DNA of 46,385 nt, taken from NCBI RefSeq assembly GCF_000421745.1, contig NZ_ATXP01000018.1, positions 1-46,385 on the forward strand, read 5' to 3'. A program made the position numbers and the translations under genes. The notes under the pieces were generated by a model. It did no database searches. It was given only the letters and a program-made list of their open reading frames with translations, and was not told the DNA's origin. The DNA is from Nesterenkonia alba DSM 19423. GTDB lineage: Bacteria > Actinomycetota > Actinomycetes > Actinomycetales > Micrococcaceae. This document shows, in pieces, positions 39,721 to 46,385 of this stretch. Position 1 is the first letter of the stretch. Each line of letters begins with the position of its first letter.

Positions 39721-40847
39721 TTGTTGCCACCCCCAGCGATTGTGGAAGCTGCTGCAGCTGCTTTCTTGTTTCTAAGTAGTCTGTAAGCTCCGACACCGAT
39801 AGCTGCCAAACCAGCTACACCAGCAAAGATGAAGCCCCATAGCACTGGCCCTTCAGGTGCATAACCTGTTGGGATCTCGATAGTGTCGTCTTCTTCTGGA
39901 GTCACTGTTGGATCATCGCGCTCTGACTCAGGAACTACTGGGTCTTCACGCTCAGGGTGCTCAAGTTCTGGTGGTACCGGACGATCTGGTCGCTCTGGAG
40001 TCTCAGGATCCTCTGGCTCTGGGGGAGTGGAGATGTCAGTAGGAGGATCAGTTGGATCATCTGTTGGTGGCTCCTCTGTTGTAGGAGGTTCCGGTGTGAT
40101 CGGTGTTGACTCACCCATCGCTGACACGATCAATTCAAGATTGATTTGTTCCCTCTGTGGGGCATCGTCAGCAGCAGTGACAGAGATCACATAGTTGACA
40201 CCTTCTGTTAGCTCAAACTCGTCAAGCACAACAGTGTCAAAAATGTTTGCGTTGGACTCCGAGTAGATAACCTCGCCAGCGTTCTCCTCGTACACGTTGA
40301 TCTGTGCTTCAAAGGAACCGTTTACATTAAGGTCTGTGTAAGCAGTTGCTTCCTCACCTGTTAGCGAACTGACGTCAACGAACCAGTATGCTGTCTCACC
40401 TGGAGCCAGTGGGTAAGTTGTTTGTTCACTCTCAATGTGAATGTGGTCTGTTTCTGCTTCTTGATAGTTCTCAACAGGAACACTGCTGGAAGCTTGTTGT
40501 CTTACTTCCTCGAACTGTTCAGGAGTAATAGTTGAGAAATCCTGCTCAAGCTCTCTAAGTGCTTCTACTTCTTGCCAGCTGATGGAGGATGCGTCTGATT
40601 CTGGGATCCCAGCCTCACGAAGCGCTTCTACTTCCTCTGCTGTGATTGAGCTTGCACCTTGTTCCGGCTCAGGTGTGCCATCCTCTTCAAGAGCATCCAG
40701 CATCTCTTGTAGTCCTTCTTCAGTGGGTTCATTGCCACTTGTGGACGCTGATGCTGCAGCTGCGCTTGTTAGCATAAAAACACTAGCCAGTGCCCCCGCT
40801 GTAATAGCTCGGCTGAGCTTCTTGTGTTCTAATCCTTCTACTGTCAT
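39717..40847 (-). CDS. Surface protein with C-terminal membrane anchor
   Basis: 376 residues. Sec signal peptide ending SAAAASAS. The N-terminal domain has two repeats (EEVEALREAGIPESDASS and QEVEALRELEQDFS). A DHIHIESEQTTYPLAPGE domain follows, resembling bacterial pre-peptidase C-terminal folds. A Pro/Glu/Asp-rich stalk (about 255-325) then leads to EIPTGYAPEGP and a membrane span with basic tail (GAYRLLRNKK). IPTG is not a proper LPxTG. It probably anchors the fibre-like proteins to the cell. Leader AACAGGAGTACAGAACGA. Confidence 0.82.
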   Translation of the reverse strand: MTVEGLEHKKLSRAITAGALASVFMLTSAAAASASTSGNEPTEEGLQEMLDALEEDGTPEPEQGASSITAEEVEALREAGIPESDASSISWQEVEALRELEQDFSTITPEQFEEVRQQASSSVPVENYQEAETDHIHIESEQTTYPLAPGETAYWFVDVSSLTGEEATAYTDLNVNGSFEAQINVYEENAGEVIYSESNANIFDTVVLDEFELTEGVNYVISVTAADDAPQREQINLELIVSAMGESTPITPEPPTTEEPPTDDPTDPPTDISTPPEPEDPETPERPDRPVPPELEHPEREDPVVPESERDDPTVTPEEDDTIEIPTGYAPEGPVLWGFIFAGVAGLAAIGVGAYRLLRNKKAAAAASTIAGGGNK

Positions 40848-40910
40848 TCGTTCTGTACTCCTGTTAGCGCTGTACCAATGTGATCCTGTTGTATGCGTGT
40901 GTCCCGTTAA

Positions 40911-40953
40911 GGGGCCTGGCCTCTCGGTCTCTCAACTGAAAAACCAGGCTCCC
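40911..40953 (-). terminator. Terminator repeat, copy 2
   Basis: GGGGCCTGG and CCAGGCTCCC around GGTCTCTCAACTGAAAAA. Located after the stop of the 41001 gene, nearly identical to 37326-37370. Confidence 0.6.
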
Positions 40954-40957
40954 TATT

Positions 40958-40975
40958 GTTTCTAACAAGCGTGGC
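40958..40975 (-). promoter_or_regulatory. GTTAGAAAC box upstream of 40847
   Basis: GCCACGCTTGTTAGAAAC on the minus strand, about 110 bases before the ATG. Confidence 0.5.
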
Positions 40976-41000
40976 TTCAAACCATGCTGTTAGCGTGCTG

Positions 41001-44000
41001 TCAGTTAGCAACCATGTTGTTACCACTGCTGCCAACTCCGAGGTCAATACCAAGCTCAATCAAGTTGTTCAGTAACTCAACTGAAATGAGTGGCTGACCA
41101 TCCTCGTTTGCTGGAACCTCAAGTCCTGCCTCGATCAACGGAGCTAACCAAGCTGCAAACTGTGCGTCAGTAACGTGTCCGACTTCAAAGTAAGCATCGA
41201 GTGTGCTCTGAGCATCGGCTGCCCAAGCCTCGAAGTCACCGTCATAGTCGCGTTCGATCAACAGATTGAAGCGTTCTGCTTGCTCAGCAAGATCGCGGTC
41301 AATACGACTTGAGTTTTCAAAGTCGTCCCAGTCTTGGAGGTTCAGTGCGTCACTCAAACCGTGAATAGGTGACTGACCGTGACGGTTCTCAACCCAGTTG
41401 AAGCGATCAATAGTTGCCCATAGGTCAAGATCCTGGGTTCTGAAACCATCAACGTCCAGTGACTCGAGGAACTCAATAGCAAGAGCTTCCGGAGCGTCGT
41501 ATTCATCCATCAAGTAGACGATGGAGCGTTGTTGCGCGTTGTATACACGGTTTGCTTCAAGATCACTCTCCACCACAGTTACAATGTAAGCACGTCCGTC
41601 TTCAACCTCGGCCACATACTCGATGCGGTCAGCAAGGTCGTCCAGATCCCAGTTCTCAGGATCCTCTGGTCCCTCAATCACACGTCCTTCATCCAACCAC
41701 TCGATGTATGCTCTCCAGCTGGAAACATTGATCTGCGAGTTGCCAATCTCAAGAACACGACCACTCTGAGCAACGTCCTCGTAGTAGGCACCTGTCTGGC
41801 TCCTACCATCGTCACCAAGCTCTGCTCGACGGTCGTTCTCGCCTTCCAACAGCTCTTCAAGGTCTAAGTAACCACCTGTTGCCATTAGCTCGGCTTGTAG
41901 CATCTCCAAGTCCCAGGTGCGTGGGTTGTAGTCGGAGTACCAGTTCTCTTCACCGTTCACAACGTCAAAAGCGTTGATCTGGCTTACATCGAAGTCTGGG
42001 TAGTATTCGGCAGTCTCTGCAGCGATGACCTGTCGTGGTGCTTCCTCGATAGCAGCTGTAGTCCAGTTGTTCTGGCGTGCATACTCGTGAGCTGCGTAAG
42101 CGTAGTATTGGTTGACACCATCGCGATCAGTGTCGAGACGCTCAGCTTCCATGTTCAAGAACATTTGTGTGTTCCAGAGTTCCGGGTTCTCTTCTAAGTA
42201 GACCTGTAGGTGCTCGTTCGGATCGATTTCCGCATAAAGCTCGTCTACAAGGTTCGTGATGCTTGGGATCCATTGACCGTCAGCCCAGTCGTATGGGTTC
42301 TCGCCAAATGCTTCCTCAAAGTCAATCGCGTAGTTGACGATCCAGTCTCTTGCTTCGTCCTCTGTAATCTCAGACGGCAGAGTGTTCGTCGGTAGGCTGC
42401 GCAACCAGTTATCGAAAGCCTCTGTGTGCGTTTCTAAAGCCCCAGCACGGTCAGTGTCGTATCTGTGCTCACCTTCAAACTCAAGAGCGTCACCAGCGTA
42501 GTTTGCTGCGTTTTCTTCAAGTGTTGGCAGGCTCTCTCCCTCACGAGTGAATGCCCAGTCAAGGTAAGCCATGATCTCTTCTTCAGAGAGCGTCTCGCCA
42601 TCGGTCAAGTGAGTGTTGTTGTCAACGTGCTGCTTGATCTCAGCAATAAGAGCTGTGTAAGCATCGCCTTCAAACCCTAAGTGGTATTCAAGGGAAGCTG
42701 TGTAGCGCTCGAAGTGATAGTCGATCATTGAGTCAGTGCTGTCAGCGTGGGAAGCACCGCCGTAGGAGTCGAGTAGGTGCTCGATAGTCGCGTTTACAGC
42801 TGCATCGTCCTCGGAGATGAACTCGCTCCATTCGATCTCGTCAGCAAGGAATCCTCGCAAGTCAGCAACCTCAAGATAGTCCCCACTAACACTGCCAACA
42901 GCCCCTGCAGGAACCCAGATACCGTCCGTGTAGGAGTTGTAGTAGTAGTCAATGAGTTCGTCCCTCAGAAGCCCTTGTGGGGCGTCTGAAAGCACTTGTG
43001 CAGCGTCTGCCTGCAAGTAGTCTGTTAGTTCGTCTCTGGTGCTGAAGCCGTGACGCTCCACTTCAAACAAGGCAATCTCGTCGTTGTCCCAATCAGATGG
43101 GTATTCACCAGTGCGGTCGTTGACGCTCGGGGAGTTGAGCAGCTCATGCTCAGTGTCTCCTTCAAAGAGGAACTGAGTTAGGTAAAGCCTGTGACCAACT
43201 GTCTCGTATAGGTCGCTCTGCTCTCGGGCTTCATAGCGGAACAGGGTGCGAGCCATGTCATAGCCAAGTGTGTATTCGTGTAGTTCTTCAAGCCTGTTGA
43301 CGTGGTAAGCGCGTAGCTCGTCTGGAGTGTCTACACCGTCAATGTTGTCAATCAGGTCTGCAACGAGCTGGTCCATGCTGTCTGCTGCTTCGAACTCAAC
43401 ACAGTCGTTGGTAACACTGATGTCCAAACCGTGTCTGGTGACTTGTAGGAACTCTTGCAGGCCAGCATTCTGTGGTGTTGCTTCTACTTCAACGTCGAGA
43501 CGTTCTCCTGCTTCAACTTCAAATGTTGTAGTCCCACCGAAATCACCGATACCAAGAATACTGCCTTCTCCGTAAGAGTCACCGTATGGAGCACGGTAGC
43601 GAACGAAGCCGTCTTCAAGTCCTTCTGTACTGTCTGACATCTCAACCAAGTCGTCAGGGGAGTAAGAACGAACGTTTTGGTCTACTTCTTCTCCGTCTAC
43701 AAAGTATGTGTAACGTGCAAAGTTGTTGCTCCAGTCACCATCAAAGCGTGTTATCTCTTGGAGTGGTTCATAGTCTCTGCCTTCAGGTCGTAGTCCTTCT
43801 TCCCTGTTCGCATATTGACGCACAATGGTTTCAGCAACGTTGCCTGCTTCGTCATAGCGAACGTCGATTACACGGCTCGGTAGCCTCTCAAGTTGTTGCT
43901 CTGCAGCTTCTTGTGGGTAAGCAAACTCGACGTTGCTCCAGTCTTCAATGCTGTAAGTCTCGTATCCAGCAACTCGAGTTACGTTAGGTGTTACTCGCAC

Positions 44001-44603
44001 AGTTGTTGCTTCAACCCAGTCCTCTGGAATGTCAATACTGAACCCAAGGCGATCATTGGTAATCGTGTCAATCGGGCTGTATATGCTCACACCTTCTGTT
44101 GTGGTCTCGATACCAGCTGAACCGGAGTCACTGACAAAACCGTGTTGCCCTTCCCAACCGTAAGTATCAGCAAGGTAAGCAGTAGTTGTCTCGTCAAAGC
44201 TGTAAACAGGTGTGTTGTCTGAAGTCCAGTAAACCTCACACGGTGGCAGAGGCTCTTCAGGGTCATCCGTAGGAGGCTCTTCCTCGTCCTCCGGTTCCTC
44301 GGGTTCGTCCTCTTCTGGGTCTTCAGGATCTTCCGGGGGATCGGTTGGGTCTTCCGGCTCATCGTCGTCATGAACGGCGGTGTTGATTGTCAAACCAGGA
44401 GCTTCGCTGTCATCCCATCTTTCTTCTGTCTCAAAGCTGTGGTTTGCGAGTGTGCCACTTGATGTGAGCGTTCCCAGTGCTATTGCTGGTAGTAGGAATG
44501 TTGCCCCTACAGATAGCGGTCTACGGCTTGAGATGCTCTTCTGACGAGCTGCGCGTGAAGTAGGGGAGTGGTTTGTCTTGTTCCCTGTGTTATCTGCTGT
44601 CAT
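41001..44603 (-). CDS. Very large secreted acidic protein with SipW-like signal
   Basis: 1200 residues from the ATG at 44603, set by the leader ACAGGGGTACAAGAACAG; the longer upstream frame only reads through the leader. The N-terminus is basic (SRAARQKSISSRRPLSVGAT) with a hydrophobic span ending GTLANHSFETEERWDDSE, a SipW-like boundary. A DPTDPPEDPEDPEE linker follows, then about 1050 residues that are Trp-, Tyr- and Glu-rich with helical repeats, three cysteines at most and no membrane anchor. No recognised enzyme motif. It may be the major secreted structure of the locus, and its function is unknown. Confidence 0.85.
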   Translation of the reverse strand: MTADNTGNKTNHSPTSRAARQKSISSRRPLSVGATFLLPAIALGTLTSSGTLANHSFETEERWDDSEAPGLTINTAVHDDDEPEDPTDPPEDPEDPEEDEPEEPEDEEEPPTDDPEEPLPPCEVYWTSDNTPVYSFDETTTAYLADTYGWEGQHGFVSDSGSAGIETTTEGVSIYSPIDTITNDRLGFSIDIPEDWVEATTVRVTPNVTRVAGYETYSIEDWSNVEFAYPQEAAEQQLERLPSRVIDVRYDEAGNVAETIVRQYANREEGLRPEGRDYEPLQEITRFDGDWSNNFARYTYFVDGEEVDQNVRSYSPDDLVEMSDSTEGLEDGFVRYRAPYGDSYGEGSILGIGDFGGTTTFEVEAGERLDVEVEATPQNAGLQEFLQVTRHGLDISVTNDCVEFEAADSMDQLVADLIDNIDGVDTPDELRAYHVNRLEELHEYTLGYDMARTLFRYEAREQSDLYETVGHRLYLTQFLFEGDTEHELLNSPSVNDRTGEYPSDWDNDEIALFEVERHGFSTRDELTDYLQADAAQVLSDAPQGLLRDELIDYYYNSYTDGIWVPAGAVGSVSGDYLEVADLRGFLADEIEWSEFISEDDAAVNATIEHLLDSYGGASHADSTDSMIDYHFERYTASLEYHLGFEGDAYTALIAEIKQHVDNNTHLTDGETLSEEEIMAYLDWAFTREGESLPTLEENAANYAGDALEFEGEHRYDTDRAGALETHTEAFDNWLRSLPTNTLPSEITEDEARDWIVNYAIDFEEAFGENPYDWADGQWIPSITNLVDELYAEIDPNEHLQVYLEENPELWNTQMFLNMEAERLDTDRDGVNQYYAYAAHEYARQNNWTTAAIEEAPRQVIAAETAEYYPDFDVSQINAFDVVNGEENWYSDYNPRTWDLEMLQAELMATGGYLDLEELLEGENDRRAELGDDGRSQTGAYYEDVAQSGRVLEIGNSQINVSSWRAYIEWLDEGRVIEGPEDPENWDLDDLADRIEYVAEVEDGRAYIVTVVESDLEANRVYNAQQRSIVYLMDEYDAPEALAIEFLESLDVDGFRTQDLDLWATIDRFNWVENRHGQSPIHGLSDALNLQDWDDFENSSRIDRDLAEQAERFNLLIERDYDGDFEAWAADAQSTLDAYFEVGHVTDAQFAAWLAPLIEAGLEVPANEDGQPLISVELLNNLIELGIDLGVGSSGNNMVAN

Positions 44604-44741
44604 CTGTTCTTGTACCCCTGTATTAGTTCTGTACCTATGTGATCCTGTTGTAACGTTAGCGTGGAACTTAATGGGATTAATCCGGGCAGTCACGTGATCT
44701 GCCGAAACCAATGGACGTCCATTATCTGAACCACTACAAGA

Positions 44742-44760
44742 GTTTCTAACAAGCAGCGAC
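44742..44760 (-). promoter_or_regulatory. GTTAGAAAC box upstream of 44603
   Basis: GTCGCTGCTTGTTAGAAAC on the minus strand, about 140 bases before the ATG. Confidence 0.5.
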
Positions 44761-44838
44761 ACAGAACGTGCTAAATCTTCAAAATCGGATGCATGTTAAC
44801 AAGAGTTAGCAGAAGAACAGTTGGTTACAGGTCAATTC

Positions 44839-44854
44839 GTCTACATATGTGGAC
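44839..44854. promoter_or_regulatory. Palindrome, copy 4
   Basis: GTCTACATATGTGGAC, three bases after the stop of the 44857 gene and about 235 bases upstream of 44603. Confidence 0.6.
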
Positions 44855-44856
44855 TC

Positions 44857-45030
44857 TTAGCTGTCCTTGTTCTCCTCTCCGTCAAAGCGAGCAGCTCGTC
44901 TCTGTGCGTACTCAGCAAGATCCTCGTTCTCGCGTCTGTTGCTGCGATCCGCGATAGTGCCAGGACGCTTGTGCTCCTTCTGACCAAAATGTGGATTGTC
45001 AGCAGCTGCGAACTCTTTGAAATCAAGCAT
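44857..45030 (-). CDS. Small charged protein, 57 aa
   Basis: MLDFKEFAAADNPHFGQKEH followed by an Arg- and Glu-rich tail (RRAARFDGEENKDS). The ATG overlaps the previous stop as TGATG, after GGAGGTAGGAGC. Last gene of the right-end operon. Unknown. Confidence 0.7.
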   Translation of the reverse strand: MLDFKEFAAADNPHFGQKEHKRPGTIADRSNRRENEDLAEYAQRRAARFDGEENKDS

Positions 45031-45281
45031 CAGCTCCTACCTCCTGCACCCATCCGCGCGACAAGAACAAGGAACGTGGCCGCAATGAGGATCACAGGAA
45101 CCATGACGACTAGCAGCGTGATCCAGAAGTTCACTCCCAGGTCATTGCTCCAGCTCCAAGCGAAATAGGTCGGAGTACCAATCGAGAGGATCAGAGTCAC
45201 GATCCAGCAGAACGTTTCCTCGCCAGGGCCGAATGCATCTTCAGCATCCACGACTGCTGACTTGTTGGTATATCTCTGCAT
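45030..45281 (-). CDS. Small membrane protein with two spans
   Basis: 83 residues: an acidic N-terminus (AVVDAEDAFGPGEE), then two hydrophobic spans (CWIVTLILSIGTPTYFAW and FWITLLVVMVPVILIAATFL), and a short basic end. The ATG at 45281 overlaps the probable true stop of the upstream gene (TGATG). It would sit next to the secreted protein encoded upstream. Confidence 0.78.
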   Translation of the reverse strand: MQRYTNKSAVVDAEDAFGPGEETFCWIVTLILSIGTPTYFAWSWSNDLGVNFWITLLVVMVPVILIAATFLVLVARMGAGGRS

Positions 45282-46049
45282 CACTCGTCACCGTCCTCGA
45301 TCAGTTCCCTCTCGCGTTCCTCAAGAACCCAACCTCAGCAACGTCACCTGCAAACATGTCTCCCTCAAATACTGGTAGGGAGGTTCCAGCGTTCTCAAAG
45401 ACGCCGTTGAACTCACGAGGTACATCCGAGGTTGCTCCACCTTGTCCTACACCAGGTGCCGCGTTGTAGAAGCAGCGGGAGTAAGTAGTGTCTGTAACAG
45501 TCTCAGTGCCACCTAAGTAAGACTCACCATTAGAAGCACCAGTGTTACCACCTGGTCTCACCATGCTTGGGACAGTGCTTGCGAACTCGAGCTCATAGTT
45601 CCAGGAAACGTGGACTACTTCAGGGTTGGAAGAAGGTGTTGCCCAGTCTGCAGCGTAGGAGAATACGTTCTCTACGTCATCGATCACAGTGATGGTCTCA
45701 TTGCTGCCAGGAGTGTAGGTTCCGTCCCAGCGAACATTGATCTCGTCATTCCCACGGAACAGGTCAATCTCGTTACCGTTCTCGCTGTGTGCGCGAGCGG
45801 AGAAGACGCCACCGTCGCCATTAGGGTCAACACCAAGACCACCGTGTTCCCAGCGCTCAATCACTGTCTGCACGGGAGTAGCTGAAACAATGTCCCCACC
45901 AGTTCTCACGGTAGGAACTGTGTAATCGAAGTAGTGTCTCTGGTTGTTTGCTACCAGTCCAAAGCCACCAGCAAAGTCAACAGTGTTCTCACGACCTGTA
46001 TTTGTTGTGGAACCGTTGCTGTCGATGTGGTCTCCATATGACTCGTCTA
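45281..46049 (-). CDS. Exported or surface protein, 5' end cut by IS, probable frameshift
   Basis: At least 249 residues. The frame is open from the IS tip at 46049, so the start is lost. The sequence is Gly-, Asn- and Thr-rich with many beta-strand-like stretches (GSNETITVIDD, HVSWNYELEF), suggesting a surface or structural protein; no domain recognised. The uninterrupted frame stops at 45301 after LRNARGN. Adding one G at the GGG of 45328-45330 gives VLEERERELIEDGDE, ending exactly in TGATG with the next gene, as in other pairs of this element. A one-base deletion is therefore likely. Confidence 0.72.
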
Positions 46050-46385
46050 TGTCGCGCGTCAGACTTAGTGGCAGGGCCGTTATGTAGGTCCTGAAGGAGA
46101 GTCAGTCATGGGTAGACCACCCTCGATTCCGGCGGAGAAGAAGACCCGGATAGTGCTGAGCGTGCTGGCCGGCGAGATGTCCATCGCCGAAGTGGCACGC
46201 AAGGAGAAAGTCAGTGAGCAGTCCATCGGACGGTGGAAGGCCGAGTTCCTGGAAGCCGGCAAGACCGCCCTGGTGGCCGGCAGGTCCGGACCATCCTCCC
46301 GAGAGGAACAGCTGGAGGCCGAGGTCGCCGAGCTGACCCAGGCCTTGGGCGAGGCACACCTGGAAGCCAGGGTGTGGAAGAAGTC
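46050..46385 (+). mobile_element. IS3-family insertion sequence, right partial copy
   Basis: Begins with TGTCGCGCGTCAGACTTAG and runs off the window. It is identical to the inverted copy at 1-346, and it interrupts the gene at 45281-46049. Confidence 0.85.
46108..46385 (+). CDS. IS3-family transposase OrfA, partial
   Basis: Same N-terminal 92 residues as the left copy (MGRPPSIPAEKKTRIV, helix-turn-helix), continuing beyond the window. Confidence 0.85.
   Translation, partial: MGRPPSIPAEKKTRIVLSVLAGEMSIAEVARKEKVSEQSIGRWKAEFLEAGKTALVAGRSGPSSREEQLEAEVAELTQALGEAHLEARVWKK

Noticed and set aside
44604-44762. Upstream extension of the giant secreted-protein frame
   Set aside because: It only translates the standard leader (TGVQEQ) and promoter region; the same peptide arises before the 20357 gene for the same reason.
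1-46385. CRISPR arrays and tRNA or rRNA genes
   Set aside because: No regularly spaced direct repeats of CRISPR type and no tRNA or rRNA-like segments were seen on either strand.

Overview
The window looks like most of a mobile or integrated accessory element of a high-GC Gram-positive (actinobacterial) host. It is bounded at both edges by inverted partial copies of one GC-rich IS3-family insertion sequence (1-346 and 46050-46385). Actinobacterial hallmarks are the IS families, a LAMTG-type wall-sorting tail, an AT-hook/zinc-finger protein, and proteins with the KYHIS...C...CPxGG...HF start that I associate with actinobacterial phages and plasmids. By eye the interior is clearly lower in GC than the IS ends. 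I see no rRNA, tRNA or CRISPR, and no gene I can call replication initiator, relaxase, terminase, capsid, primase, helicase or P-loop ATPase.

Layout. 0.35-4.4 kb (plus strand): an intact tyrosine recombinase, two small paralogs, a shortened integrase-like protein lacking the catalytic tyrosine, and a small acidic protein, closed by a terminator. 4.5-13.6 kb (minus strand): twelve tightly packed, mostly acidic unknown genes in two blocks; several are paralogs sharing a C-terminal LPxxW module. 14.2-17.6 kb: an HNH nuclease gene apparently split by a mosaic of IS30 and IS3 remnants carrying a Glu-Pro-repeat LAMTG protein. 17.7-27.1 kb (minus): AT-hook/zinc-finger protein, small membrane proteins, two helix-turn-helix-like proteins, two proteins with a Cys/His N-terminal module, and a coiled-coil operon. 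27.4-28.1 kb: a short divergent plus-strand pair. 28.5-36.7 kb (minus): NERD-domain protein, a third Cys/His-module protein, two exported HExxH putative metallopeptidases, a SipW-type signal peptidase, an oligoribonuclease-like exonuclease and a 5'-nucleotidase-like HAD protein. 37-46 kb (minus): an export block with SipW-type precursor candidates, a C-terminally anchored surface protein, a 1200-aa secreted protein, and an operon cut by the right IS.

Regulation appears to be built from repeated parts. Most minus-strand units between 8.5 and 44.8 kb begin with a GCTYGTTAGAAAC-like box. Many genes then carry a near-identical ribosome-binding leader (ACAGGRGTACARGAACAG before ATG). A palindrome, GTCTACATATGTGGAC, occurs four times in intergenic DNA. 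This suggests one coordinated regulon.

Working model (inference): an integrase-borne element that makes a cell-surface structure or secreted fibre, processed by its own SipW peptidase, together with intracellular nucleic-acid enzymes and a large family of unknown acidic proteins. Two genes (near 6410 and 45329) show likely one-base deletions in G runs, which may be sequencing errors.
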